In this document: piece after piece, positions 8,338 to 16,666 of the stretch
Position numbering within the stretch: the stretch's first letter is position 1
How the letters are laid out: each line of letters opens with the position of its first letter
Source of the DNA: CALMEC01 sp031366605
GTDB taxonomy: Bacteria > Actinomycetota > Thermoleophilia > Miltoncostaeales > Miltoncostaeaceae
Assembly: GCA_031366605.1 (NCBI GenBank)
Contig: JANLOO010000025.1
Coordinates: 6,633 to 70,632 of the forward strand
Direction of reading: 5' to 3'
DNA length: 64,000 nt
Notes under the pieces: generated by a model
The model's input: the letters and a program-made list of their open reading frames with translations, nothing else
Databases searched by the model: none
What the model was told of the DNA's origin: nothing
Made by a program: the position numbers and the translations under genes

Positions 8338-8835
8338 TCAGCGTCGTTTGCGTGGGAAGACATCGAGGGCCAGGGACGCAACCCTGTCCAGGATCAGGAC
8401 GCCGTCCAGGTGATCGATCTCATGCAGGATGACCCGGGCTTCGAAGTCGGCTGCATCCACGCGGCAGACCCCGCCGTCCAGATCCAGGTAGCGGACGGTG
8501 ATGCTCGTTGCACGCAACACGTTGGCGGTGATCTCGGGCAGGCTCAGACAACCCTCCCGCCCGACCTCGACCGCGTCGGCTGACTCCACGATCGGATTGA
8601 TCATCCAGGTGGGGCCGACTGCATCGGGCACGCGTGGGTGATCCGTGCAATCGACGTAGACCATCCGCCACGGGGCCCCGAGCTGTGGTGCCGCCAGGCC
8701 GACGGTACGCGGGTAGTGGCGCGCCGTGTCCTGCAGGTCCATCCCGAGCCGGCGGGCGGCAGGTCCGATGGTGGGGATCGCGACGGCCGGGGTTTTGAGG
8801 CGGCGGTCCGGATACCGCAGGACGTCACGAATCAA
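8338..8835 (-). CDS. def: Peptide deformylase
   Basis: Metal-dependent amidase that removes the formyl group from the N-terminal methionine of new proteins. All three family motifs are present: GLAAPQLG at 46-53, EGCLSLPE at 94-101 with metal ligand Cys96, and HEIDH at 138-142 supplying two His ligands and the catalytic Glu. Length 165 aa is normal. The TTG at 8835 is the only start near the conserved opening IRDVLRYPDRRL; it lies 4 nt after the ACT-protein stop. Third gene of the folE2-ACT-def operon. Confidence 0.93.
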   Translation of the reverse strand: MIRDVLRYPDRRLKTPAVAIPTIGPAARRLGMDLQDTARHYPRTVGLAAPQLGAPWRMVYVDCTDHPRVPDAVGPTWMINPIVESADAVEVGREGCLSLPEITANVLRATSITVRYLDLDGGVCRVDAADFEARVILHEIDHLDGVLILDRVASLALDVFPRKRR

Positions 8836-8839
8836 CGCG

Positions 8840-9367
8840 TCACAGGACCTCGTCGGATTCGGGTTGCAGGTGCAGCTCGACGTGCTGCCGGGCCGCCATG
8901 GGTTGCAGCGCAGCTTCGACGGAGGCCATGCCGACGCCTGGCGGGAGCTCGGCCTCGATGCCCAGGACATACACTGGCGGATCTCCGACAACCCGGCTGG
9001 AGAGATCGAGGATGTTGATCCCGAGCTCTGCCAACGCATTGCTGGTGGCGTGCACGATGCCGGGGTGGTCCGCCCCATAGACCGATATCACGCACCGCTC
9101 ACCGTCGGTCGTGTGTTCGTCACCGGTGGCGTCTCCGACCCAGACCTCGAGCCCCAGCGTTGCCGCGGCAGGTGCGATCGCGGTTCGCGCGGCGTCGGCA
9201 TCGATGGCGTCGGGCACCTCGACGGCCATCACCATCGCGAACGAGCCGCGCAACAAGGCGGCTCGACAGTCATGCAGGTTGGCACCGAGCGGCAGCAGCG
9301 CTGCCGTCAGGCCTGCCACGATGCCCGGTCTGTCGCGACCGACCGCCGTGATCGCGAGTTCACGCAC
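8840..9367 (-). CDS. Double ACT-domain protein (GcvR-like)
   Basis: Two tandem ACT domains: residues about 2-80 (ELAITAVGRDRPGIVAGLTAALL) and 90-175 (CVISVYGADHPGIVHATSNALAELGINI). ACT domains bind amino acids; this pairing resembles glycine-cleavage repressor GcvR and related regulators, with no catalytic domain attached. The GTG at 9367 gives a protein that starts directly in the first ACT strand and overlaps the folE2 stop by 8 bp, supporting coupling. Ligand and target are unknown. Confidence 0.78.
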   Translation of the reverse strand: MRELAITAVGRDRPGIVAGLTAALLPLGANLHDCRAALLRGSFAMVMAVEVPDAIDADAARTAIAPAAATLGLEVWVGDATGDEHTTDGERCVISVYGADHPGIVHATSNALAELGINILDLSSRVVGDPPVYVLGIEAELPPGVGMASVEAALQPMAARQHVELHLQPESDEVL

Positions 9368-10367
9368 CGGTCGACGCCGCGGCCAGCCACGCCTGCAGGG
9401 TTGTGTGGTGCGCGACTGCCGATGCTCCGGCAAGTTCGACGCGGATCTCACCGAGCGTCGCCGACCGTTCAGCCTCGACGTCATGGGTGTGGATCGTCTC
9501 GAAGTTGACCTGGTGCGCGTGGACGAACGCATCGTCGGGCAGGTCGGGCAGGAGTTCGATCACGCCACGGATCATCTCACGCACGCTGTCCTCGACGAAC
9601 CGCGGTCGCGAGTGCGCCTTCGCCACGACGAACTGCTCGTCCGGGCGCTTCATCAGCTCGTAGATCTCGGACGACATGCCATCCTCGACGATCGCGATGA
9701 GCGTCTCGGCGGGCACGACGCGATCCCGGGTGCCCACCAACAGCGTCCCGCGGGCACGTTGGTTGTGGGTGGCGATCGGCACGTGGGCGACGATACGCGC
9801 GATGTCGGCCTCGTCAAAACCGTCGTTGCGCAGCGCCGCCTCAGCTTGCTCGCGAATCAGACCCTGAGCGCACGGGCAGGCGTTCATGCCCTGGGCGCTG
9901 ACACCGACCAGCCGTCGTGTTGCGGTGCTGGTCGCCGCGGCGATGCCAATCAGCCCGTACATCTCCTGCGTCGGAATGTCGGTGACGGGGGTCCTCCGCT
10001 CGACCGGATAGCTGGCTCGGATTGCGACCTCGCTGCGAAGCGCGCCCTGCCGCTCGACGACACACTGCGCAATGCGCTCGGCGAGGGCTTCGATGACGAG
10101 GGCCTCTCCGATCACGACCTCGTCGATGGCTTCGTTGACGACCTCCTCGAACCGCGACATGTGCACGCCCTTCTGGCGCGGATCGAGGTCCACGTGGCAT
10201 TCGACCTCGGCGTGGAACAGTCGCTCATCGCCGCCATGGGTGATACGGATCGACTTCGCCGATCGGGTGACGCCCGCCTTGGTCAGGCTGATCGGCATGG
10301 CGGGAAGCGACGCCTGCAGATCCGTGGTGTACAAACCCTGGGCGGCGGTGCGGTGTGTTGTCGTCAC
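9360..10367 (-). CDS. folE2: GTP cyclohydrolase of the FolE2/MptA type
   Basis: Type IB GTP cyclohydrolase, catalysing the first step of tetrahydrofolate synthesis (GTP to 7,8-dihydroneopterin triphosphate). The fold signature is seen in DLQASLPAMPISLTKAGVT at the start and in GVSAQGMNACPCAQ, which holds conserved cysteines of this family; the C-terminal HAHQVNFETIHTHDVEAE is also typical. Unlike FolE, this type is not strictly zinc-dependent. The GTG at 10367 was preferred over an upstream ATG at 10403, which lies inside the promoter region. First gene of the operon, divergent from the sigma factor. Confidence 0.85.
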   Translation of the reverse strand: MTTTHRTAAQGLYTTDLQASLPAMPISLTKAGVTRSAKSIRITHGGDERLFHAEVECHVDLDPRQKGVHMSRFEEVVNEAIDEVVIGEALVIEALAERIAQCVVERQGALRSEVAIRASYPVERRTPVTDIPTQEMYGLIGIAAATSTATRRLVGVSAQGMNACPCAQGLIREQAEAALRNDGFDEADIARIVAHVPIATHNQRARGTLLVGTRDRVVPAETLIAIVEDGMSSEIYELMKRPDEQFVVAKAHSRPRFVEDSVREMIRGVIELLPDLPDDAFVHAHQVNFETIHTHDVEAERSATLGEIRVELAGASAVAHHTTLQAWLAAASTGA

Positions 10368-10427
10368 CGGTCGATTGTGACGTGCCGCGGGCCGTTCGCA
10401 CAACCCCGGGTCGCTGCTCGACGTCGA

Positions 10428-10443
10428 TGGGACACTTGTCCCA
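10428..10443. promoter_or_regulatory. Palindromic operator between folE2 and the sigma-factor gene
   Basis: Perfect 7-bp inverted repeat with a 2-bp centre, TGGGACA-CT-TGTCCCA. It overlaps the region expected for the -35 element of the sigma gene and lies about 61 bp upstream of the folE2 start. The size and symmetry are typical of a dimeric repressor site; it does not match the Zur, LexA or CIRCE consensus I know. Confidence 0.55.
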
Positions 10444-10458
10444 CATCCTACGTATACT
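10429..10458 (+). promoter_or_regulatory. Candidate promoter of the sigma-factor gene
   Basis: A near-consensus -10 hexamer TATACT at 10453-10458 is preceded at 18 bp spacing by GGGACA at 10429-10434 (4 of 6 to TTGACA). This gives a 5' UTR of about 45 nt ahead of the ATG at 10508. Confidence 0.5.
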
Positions 10459-10507
10459 CGTCACCAGGGCGTTCGACGTGACTGCCGAAGCCTTGGGGGG
10501 TCGCCGT

Positions 10508-11623
10508 ATGGGAAACAGCATGAGTTTGCGTACCCAGGTGGTTGACAGTCCCCTGCCCGACGTTGCGGAGTTGCGGACATTGGCGGCGGCAGGTCGCCAG
10601 CGCGGGGTCCTGTCGTTTGATGAGATCGCAATCGCGCTTGAACGGGCCAACGTATCGAGCGGGCTGGTGGAGGAGTTTCACCAGTACCTGGCCGCGACCG
10701 GTATCGAGGTGGTTGACGGTGGTGACGAGCCCGTCGGCAATGACCCGGGTGACGCCGTGGGACGTGAGCGCACCGCGGAGCTGGATCTCACCGTGGAGCC
10801 GAGCTTGGATTCGCTGCGGCTCTATCTGCGGCAGATCGGTCGCGTGCCGTTGCTGACGGCCGAGCAAGAGGTCTCGCTCGCAAAGCGCATCGAGCGCGGC
10901 GACTCGGATGCCAAGGCACGCATGGTCGAGGCGAACCTACGACTGGTCGTCTCGATTGCCAAGGGGTATCTGGGACGCGGACTCTCGATGTTGGACCTGA
11001 TCCAGGACGGGAGTCTCGGCCTGATCCGGGCGGTCGAGAAGTTCGACTATCGGCGCGGCTTCAAGTTCTCGACCTATGCGACGTGGTGGATCCGGCAGGC
11101 GGTCAGCCGTGCGATTGCCGACAAGTCGCGGACCATCCGCATTCCGGTGCACATGGTCGAGAAACTCAACCAGGTCGTTCAGGTCGAACGCCAGCTCGTA
11201 CAACGCATTGGGCGGGAGCCGACAGCGGAGGAGGTCGCGCACGAGCTCGGCCTCTCGGCCGACGAGGTTCGCGAGATCCAGCGGATGGCGCAGACCCCGA
11301 TCAGCCTGGAGCGACCCGTCGGAGACGAGGAGGCCTCGGTCGGTGACTTCGTCGAGGACGAGCGCGCGCCCTCGCCGTTCGACGAAGCGTCGGAATCGCT
11401 GCGAAGCGACACGGTTCGGCGGGCCCTGGCGAGCCTGCCGGATCGCGAGCGCCGGGTCATCGAGCTGCGGTTCGGCCTCCGCGGTGACCAACCCCGCACG
11501 CTCGAGGAAGTCGGCCGGACGTTCGGCGTCACCCGCGAACGCATCCGTCAAATCGAAAACAGCACCCTCCGCAAACTCGGCGACATGCCCGAGGCCCAAC
11601 CGCTGCGCGGCTCCGTGGGCTGA
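10508..11623 (+). CDS. rpoD: RpoD-family (group 1/2) RNA polymerase sigma factor
   Basis: Sigma-70 factor with a short region 1.1-like segment (about 14-75), region 1.2 (DSLRLYLRQIGRVPLLTAEQ), region 2 with the -10 recognition helix TYATWWIRQAVSRAIADKSR, region 3, and region 4 ending in the helix-turn-helix TLEEVGRTFGVTRERIRQIE. At 371 aa it is shorter than many primary sigmas, so it could be the housekeeping factor or a close group-2 paralogue. ATG 10508 has a G-rich Shine-Dalgarno 7 nt upstream; an upstream start at 10355 would read through the promoter. Its stop lies 1 bp from the stop of the convergent gene. Confidence 0.88.
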   Translation: MGNSMSLRTQVVDSPLPDVAELRTLAAAGRQRGVLSFDEIAIALERANVSSGLVEEFHQYLAATGIEVVDGGDEPVGNDPGDAVGRERTAELDLTVEPSLDSLRLYLRQIGRVPLLTAEQEVSLAKRIERGDSDAKARMVEANLRLVVSIAKGYLGRGLSMLDLIQDGSLGLIRAVEKFDYRRGFKFSTYATWWIRQAVSRAIADKSRTIRIPVHMVEKLNQVVQVERQLVQRIGREPTAEEVAHELGLSADEVREIQRMAQTPISLERPVGDEEASVGDFVEDERAPSPFDEASESLRSDTVRRALASLPDRERRVIELRFGLRGDQPRTLEEVGRTFGVTRERIRQIENSTLRKLGDMPEAQPLRGSVG

Positions 11624-11624
11624 C

Positions 11625-11987
11625 CTACAACGCGACGGATGTGAGACGGGCGCCGGTCGGTCGGGCGGCGATCTCGTCGAGGTAGGAATCGACCTGCCAG
11701 ATCTGGCTTCGGTTGAGTATGGGTGAGCCCTCACCGGCCGCGTGCACGAGCAGTTCGATCGGACGCAGGTAGACCCGCGCGGCCTGCGAGATTCCGGGGC
11801 GCATTGCCGAGATCCAGGCGTTCGTCCCAGCGGGAATGCATCCGCGCACGGGCTCGTCGAGCGAGCGACGCACGGCCAAGAGCAACTCGGCAAGCGGTTC
11901 GGCGGGGAGTATTGCGTGGGCCTCGTCGAGCAAGGTGGAGATTCCGATCACACGGGCGGCGGCACTCAGCTCGGGGATTGGAGACAT
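11625..11987 (-). CDS. Hypothetical protein, 120 aa
   Basis: No family recognised. A helical, Ala/Leu-rich soluble protein without signal peptide; central SLDEPVRGCIPAGTNAWISAMRPGISQAARVYLRPIELLV, then a C-terminal SQIWQVDSYLDEI. ATG 11987 is preceded by GAAAGGA at a good distance, which supports a real gene. It converges on the sigma gene with only 1 bp between the stop codons. Confidence 0.55.
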   Translation of the reverse strand: MSPIPELSAAARVIGISTLLDEAHAILPAEPLAELLLAVRRSLDEPVRGCIPAGTNAWISAMRPGISQAARVYLRPIELLVHAAGEGSPILNRSQIWQVDSYLDEIAARPTGARLTSVAL

Positions 11988-12239
11988 TGCGATCCTTTCA
12001 CGTGGATGGGCAATCGGTATGACGCTAGGCCGGCCTGCGGCGGTCGTGGGTGACGACCTGGTGCCATCGGGGTGAGCGCATGGAGAGCCCGCTCCGTGGT
12101 GGTGTCACCAGTTCGCACCCAGACGGTCACAGGGTGACTACCCCGATGCGATGCGCCCGCTCATATCGTCGCGGTGCATTCGGGCTCGACTCGCGGGCCC
12201 GGCACGAATGATCCGATTCCTCAGAAAGGTGCACCGCTT

Positions 12240-13364
12240 GTGAAGCGTTCTCTCCGCAGTACCGTGACGGCTGCAATCGCCGTCGGGGCCATGTTCGCGA
12301 CTGCCGCCACCGCCCTGGGCGAGACGAAGGGTGCCGGCGCATCGTTTCCGCGCCTCGCCTACCAGACGTGGTGCCAGGACAGCGGTGGTCTGTGCAGCTA
12401 CACCTCCAAGGGCTCGACCGGAGGGATCAACGACCTCATCAACGGTCTCGTCGACTTCGGTGCCTCGGACGCGCCGCTGACCGATCAGCAAAAAGCCGAC
12501 CTCTCCGCCAAACGGGGCGGCTCGGGCGTCATCTACTTCCCGACGCTCCTCGGTGCCGTATCGATCCCGGTCAACGTTCCTGGTGCGCCCAGCAACATCC
12601 AGCTTCGCAGCAAGACCGTCGGCAATATCTTCTCCGGCGCGATCACCAACTGGAACGACCCGCAGATCAAGGCCGACAACGCCCTGAGCCCGCGGACGAA
12701 GACGTTCAACTTCCCGAACCTCCCGATCACCGCATGTGTCCGTCAGGACGGATCAGGCACGAGCTTCGTGACGAGCAACTTCCTCTCCAAGGCCAGCCCC
12801 GACTTCAAGTCAAAGGTCACGGTGGCCCAGCTTCCGAACTGGAGCGCGCCGATCAAGAAGACCGGCGTGGGCAGCACCGGCGTCATCAGCTGTGTCCAGA
12901 GCACGCCCGGCTCCATCGGGTATGTCGACCTGGGCGACGCACGGAACTCTGGCCTCGCGCGGTCCCTCGTGGCCGTCGGCAAGAGCGAGGTCATCAAGGT
13001 CCGCAAGCGGGTCAACGGCAAGATCAAGCTCGTCAGCCAGCGCCGCCTGGTCTTCATCGTTCCGTCGGTGGACGCGATCGTGCGGGCCGGCGACGTCCCG
13101 GACAGCCGGATCCCCAAGGACCTGACGGTTGACCTGACGCTCAGTCCGGCGAAGGCCGCGTACCCCATCGTCAACACGACCTGGGTGCTGGCCTACACCG
13201 ACTACAACGCCGCAGGGAAGGGTGGAAGCCTGGCCGGTGTCAAATCGACACTGAACTACTTCTACAGCTCAGGCGCCCAAAGCAAGCTCTCGTCGCTCGG
13301 GTTCGCACCGCTGCCGGCCTCGATCCTTTCGAAGGCCAAGGCACAGATGTCGCTGCTCAAGTAG
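12240..13364 (+). CDS. pstS: Phosphate ABC transporter substrate-binding protein PstS
   Basis: Extracellular phosphate-binding protein of the high-affinity Pst importer. Phosphate-site motifs are present: GAGASFPRLAYQTW, SKGSTGGINDLINGLVDFGASDAPLT, and RQDGSGTSFVTSNFL. Signal peptide of about 26 residues ending near ATALG-ET; no lipobox cysteine is seen, unlike most Gram-positive PstS, so it may be released or held by other means. GTG 12240 has AGAAAGGT about 8 nt upstream. A Lys/Arg-rich insert near residues 255-270 (KVRKRVNGKIKLVSQRR) is unusual. Followed by a strong intercistronic hairpin and the fused permease. Confidence 0.93.
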   Translation: MKRSLRSTVTAAIAVGAMFATAATALGETKGAGASFPRLAYQTWCQDSGGLCSYTSKGSTGGINDLINGLVDFGASDAPLTDQQKADLSAKRGGSGVIYFPTLLGAVSIPVNVPGAPSNIQLRSKTVGNIFSGAITNWNDPQIKADNALSPRTKTFNFPNLPITACVRQDGSGTSFVTSNFLSKASPDFKSKVTVAQLPNWSAPIKKTGVGSTGVISCVQSTPGSIGYVDLGDARNSGLARSLVAVGKSEVIKVRKRVNGKIKLVSQRRLVFIVPSVDAIVRAGDVPDSRIPKDLTVDLTLSPAKAAYPIVNTTWVLAYTDYNAAGKGGSLAGVKSTLNYFYSSGAQSKLSSLGFAPLPASILSKAKAQMSLLK

Positions 13365-13394
13365 CTCTTCGATCACCGCTGCAGCGACATCTGT
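13343..13394 (+). terminator. Intercistronic hairpin between pstS and the permease gene
   Basis: A perfect 14-bp inverted repeat, ACAGATGTCGCTGC at 13343-13356 and GCAGCGACATCTGT at 13381-13394, spans the last codons of pstS and the gap; the loop is 24 nt. No T-tract follows. It is likely an attenuator or 3' stabiliser that lets pstS be made in excess over the permease. Confidence 0.6.
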
Positions 13395-13409
13395 CGGAGC
13401 GGGGTCGCG

Positions 13410-15392
13410 ATGACCCCGCTCCGTCCACTCCCAGCCGAGGGTGAAGTCCCTCTTTCGCCCCCGGCGGGTGACGCTCCGGGGGCAGCCAGGCATGGCCGCC
13501 TGGCTGACCGCATTTATCTGGGCCTGTGTGCTGTCGCGGCACTCATCGGGGTCATCACGATCGCGTACCTGGTTGCACGCACGATCGCAGAGGCCCGCCC
13601 GGCCATTGAGCAGATCGGGTTTTGGGATTTTCTGACAGGCAGGGAATGGTCGCCGGCGGCCGGCAAGTTCGGTGCGCTCCCCGCGCTGTACGGAACGCTC
13701 GTCACGTCGGCGATTGCGATGGTGATCGCCGTGCCGCTCGCGGTCTGCGTCGCGATCGCGACCTCGGTGCTGCTGCCGCGGCGGGCTCGTGGTCCGATCG
13801 CCGGGATCATCGATCTGCTCGCCGCAGTCCCGTCCGTCGTCTACGGACTGTGGGGATTCGTCGTGCTGGTGCCGGCGGTCGTGCCGGCATTCAAGTGGAT
13901 CGCTCGTCACAATCTTGGGCTTGGAGCATTGGGTGGCCCGGTTCTCGGGGGGCAGTCGCTCCTGCTGGCCGGCGTGGTTCTGGCCGTGATGATCTTGCCG
14001 ATCATCACCGCTGTCATCCGTGAGGTGCTCGCGACGGTTCCAATGGATCAACGTGAGGCGGCGCTGGCGCTGGGGGCCACGCGGTGGGAGATGATCCGCG
14101 GCTCCATGCTGCCGTGGTCGCGCTCGGGCATCGTCGGCGCGTCCGCACTCGGCCTGGGTCGCGCAGTCGGTGAGACGATCGCGGTCGCGTTGATCCTCGG
14201 CGGTCAGCCGACGCTCTTCAAGTCCCTGCTTGGTCCGGGGCAGACCCTGGCGGGCACGATTGCGTTCGAGTACAACAACGCGGGTCCAGCACCGCACGCG
14301 TCGGCGCTGGTGGCCATGGCGGTCGTCTTGTTCGTCGTGGCACTCATCGTCAACCTGATCGCGCGACTGTTGGTCACGCGAAGCGTCGGAGGTCGGTCGC
14401 GCGGGCGGCGCGTGCATGTCGCGCTCGCCAAACGCTGGTTGCTCGTGACGGCGATCCCTGCGCGGCTTCGCCCTCGGACTGTCCCGCTGGTGGATCCTCT
14501 GGCAACCCCTCCGCCGCGATCGGCGATCCCTGAGATCGGCTGGGTCCGACGCGTGCGGTCACGTTGTGCGGAGCTTGTGATCTGCGGCTCGCTCGTCGTG
14601 GCAATCGTGCCCCTCATGCTCGTCATCGGATACGCGGTGGCGAAAGGAGGGGGCGCACTTTCGTGGGATTTCTTCATGCACGATGGCGAGCCGGACATCG
14701 CCGGCAACGGCATCAGGCACGCGTTGGTGGGCACGTTGATCATGATGGGAATCGCGACGGTCGTTGCGGTCCCGTTCGGCGTCTTGACCGCGCTGTGCAT
14801 TCGTGAGTGTGACTCACGGGGCCCGGCGCTCCGACGGCTTGCGGCTGGACTTGGTGTGTTCGTCGACGTGCTTCTGGGCGTGCCGTCGATTGTCGCGGGC
14901 CTGATCGTTGCGATCGTGGTCGTGATCGCCATGGGATCGTTCTCGGCCCTGGCCGGTGGTCTGTCGCTCGCGATCATCATGTTCCCGATCGTCGTCAGAT
15001 CGACCGATGAAATCCTCCGGCTTGTGCCCGGAGCACAGGTGGAGGCGGCGCTGGCGCTCGGTGCGCCGCGATGGCGGACGACCCTGAGCGTCGTATTGCC
15101 CATCGCCGCGCCGGGTATCCTGACCGGCATCATGCTCGCTCTGGCGCGCATCAGCGGCGAGACAGCGCCGCTGATCCTGACCGCGAGTGGCGCCCAGTTC
15201 TTCTCGACCGACGTCTTTCACGAGATGACCGCACTGCCGCTCTACATCTTCAATGGGGCGATCAACTCGACAGTCCCGGTCGCAGCGCAGCATGCATGGG
15301 GGGCGGCCCTTGTCCTCGTTACGCTCGTGCTGTTTCTCAACCTGGTCGCGCGAATGATCGCCCGGCTGACCCAAAACGGAGCAACCCGATGA
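13410..15392 (+). CDS. pstCA: Fused phosphate ABC transporter permease PstC-PstA
   Basis: Single 660-residue chain holding both Pst permeases, which are normally separate proteins of about 300 aa. Residues about 30-325 are PstC-like, with the ATPase-coupling EAA loop REAALALGATRWEMIRGS at 215-232. A basic, Pro-rich linker follows (about 325-385). Residues about 385-660 are PstA-like with a second coupling loop VEAALALGAPRWRTTLSV at 544-561. Around a dozen membrane helices are visible. ATG 13410 has GGAG 10 nt upstream. The reading frame is uninterrupted through the linker, so the fusion is genuine in this sequence. Its stop overlaps the pstB start (ATGA). Confidence 0.9.
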   Translation: MTPLRPLPAEGEVPLSPPAGDAPGAARHGRLADRIYLGLCAVAALIGVITIAYLVARTIAEARPAIEQIGFWDFLTGREWSPAAGKFGALPALYGTLVTSAIAMVIAVPLAVCVAIATSVLLPRRARGPIAGIIDLLAAVPSVVYGLWGFVVLVPAVVPAFKWIARHNLGLGALGGPVLGGQSLLLAGVVLAVMILPIITAVIREVLATVPMDQREAALALGATRWEMIRGSMLPWSRSGIVGASALGLGRAVGETIAVALILGGQPTLFKSLLGPGQTLAGTIAFEYNNAGPAPHASALVAMAVVLFVVALIVNLIARLLVTRSVGGRSRGRRVHVALAKRWLLVTAIPARLRPRTVPLVDPLATPPPRSAIPEIGWVRRVRSRCAELVICGSLVVAIVPLMLVIGYAVAKGGGALSWDFFMHDGEPDIAGNGIRHALVGTLIMMGIATVVAVPFGVLTALCIRECDSRGPALRRLAAGLGVFVDVLLGVPSIVAGLIVAIVVVIAMGSFSALAGGLSLAIIMFPIVVRSTDEILRLVPGAQVEAALALGAPRWRTTLSVVLPIAAPGILTGIMLALARISGETAPLILTASGAQFFSTDVFHEMTALPLYIFNGAINSTVPVAAQHAWGAALVLVTLVLFLNLVARMIARLTQNGATR

Positions 15393-16282
15393 GCGATGCA
15401 CTGGGCGATCCCACGCCGTCTGCCGCGACCGCACCGGAGGGGTCCGCTCCGAAGCCCTTGCGTTTCAAACGCCACGACCGCGTCGTCCGCGCCGTCACGC
15501 ACGGCCCGCCGGTGATCACGTCGGAACACCTGGACGCATGGTTCGGGCCCCGGCAGGTTCTCGCGGACATCGACATGGTGTTTCCGGAGCGTTCGGTCAC
15601 CGCGCTGATCGGGCCGTCGGGCTGTGGCAAGTCAACGTACCTGCGTTGTCTCAACCGGATGCACGAGCTGGTACCGGGAGCGCGGGTGCGTGGCAGCGTC
15701 CGTCTGCGCGACCGCGAGCTGTATTCGACGGACGCGAATCCCATCGCCATCCGCCGCGCGATCGGGATGGTCTTCCAGCGGCCGAACCCCTTCCCGACCA
15801 AGTCGATCGCCGAGAACATCCTCTCGGGACCCAAGTTCAACCGCGTCAAGATGTCGCGGAGCGAGCGCGCCGAGCTGGTCGAGAAGGCGCTTGCGAACGC
15901 CGGATTGTGGAACGAGGTCAAGGACCGCTTGGACGCCCCCGCGGGCGGGCTTTCGGGCGGACAACAGCAGCGACTCTGCATCGCACGCGCGCTGTCTGTC
16001 GAGCCCGACGTGCTGTTGATGGACGAACCGTGCTCGGCGCTCGACCCCCAGTCGACCTACCGCATCGAGGACCTGATCGACCAGCTCAAGCTCGAGCGCA
16101 CCATCATCATCGTCACCCACAACATGCAGCAGGCCGCGCGGATCAGCGACTTCACCGGGTTCATCACGATCGAGAACGATGGTGAACCCGGTCGCTTGAT
16201 CGAGATCGGACCGACCAAACAGATCTTCAGTACCCCGTCGAATGAGCGAACCGAGGCCTACGTCACGGGACGTTTCGGCTAG
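15389..16282 (+). CDS. pstB: Phosphate ABC transporter ATP-binding protein PstB
   Basis: ATPase of the Pst importer. Walker A GPSGCGKST at 75-83, Q-loop MVFQRPNPFP, signature LSGGQQQRLCIARAL, Walker B VLLMDEPCSALDP, and the family ending IEIGPTKQIFSTPSNERTEAYVTGRFG. It carries an extra N-terminal tail of about 40 residues compared with typical 250-260 aa PstB. Start overlaps the permease stop by 4 bp. No phoU gene follows in this window, which is unusual for a pst operon but not unique. Confidence 0.94.
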   Translation: MSDALGDPTPSAATAPEGSAPKPLRFKRHDRVVRAVTHGPPVITSEHLDAWFGPRQVLADIDMVFPERSVTALIGPSGCGKSTYLRCLNRMHELVPGARVRGSVRLRDRELYSTDANPIAIRRAIGMVFQRPNPFPTKSIAENILSGPKFNRVKMSRSERAELVEKALANAGLWNEVKDRLDAPAGGLSGGQQQRLCIARALSVEPDVLLMDEPCSALDPQSTYRIEDLIDQLKLERTIIIVTHNMQQAARISDFTGFITIENDGEPGRLIEIGPTKQIFSTPSNERTEAYVTGRFG

Positions 16283-16312
16283 CACTGTCTCGCGTGTTGG
16301 TCACCGGAACGG

Positions 16313-16318
16313 TACGCT
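16313..16318 (+). promoter_or_regulatory. -10 element of a leaderless gene
   Basis: TACGCT lies exactly 7 nt before the ATG at 16326, the spacing expected if transcription starts at the first base of the start codon. No clear -35. Confidence 0.45.
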
Positions 16319-16325
16319 CGCGGGC

Positions 16326-16610
16326 ATGGATTGGCTGAGACGCGGCTGGGACCGGGAGCACTGGATAGCGCTCGGCGTTGGGCTTGCGGCGGGCATCGTC
16401 TTGGTGCTGCTCGGCAAGGGTGGCCTGGCCGAGGTCGGTGCAGTGTTGTCTGCAGTGGTCCTGCGATGGGCCATCTGGCAGATTCCACCGCCCGGCAGGT
16501 CGCGGGCACTTGGCACTCCGCCCAATGGGCTCTCGCGGCTCGGACAGCTTGCAGTCACTGCGTTGATCGTCACGCTCATGCTCGAGATCGCGCTGTCGCC
16601 ACTGAACTGA
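16326..16610 (+). CDS. Small membrane protein of unknown function
   Basis: 94 residues with two or three hydrophobic segments (WIALGVGLAAGIVLVLLGKG, GLAEVGAVLSAVVLRWAIW and a C-terminal LAVTALIVTLMLEIAL) joined by a Pro/Arg-rich loop. Family unknown. ATG 16326 is preferred over 16242, since the longer form begins inside pstB and a -10 box sits 7 nt before 16326. Confidence 0.55.
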   Translation: MDWLRRGWDREHWIALGVGLAAGIVLVLLGKGGLAEVGAVLSAVVLRWAIWQIPPPGRSRALGTPPNGLSRLGQLAVTALIVTLMLEIALSPLN

Positions 16611-16653
16611 TCTGGCCGCGCGCGTTCCCGGCGCGATCCGGTCCGCTGGTCTC

Positions 16654-16659
16654 TACACT
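16654..16659 (+). promoter_or_regulatory. -10 element of a leaderless gene
   Basis: TACACT lies exactly 7 nt before the ATG at 16667, consistent with a leaderless transcript of the SRPBCC gene. Confidence 0.5.
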
Positions 16660-16666
16660 CGCGGCC

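Noticed and set aside
9111..10481. 456-codon plus-strand frame opposite folE2
   Set aside because: Mirror of folE2 codon bias; no start site, no domain, and it would run through the divergent promoter.
12096..12165. Possible Pho box upstream of pstS
   Set aside because: TCAC-containing repeats occur, but their spacing is 10 and 12 rather than a regular 11 bp and matches to the actinobacterial PhoP box are weak.
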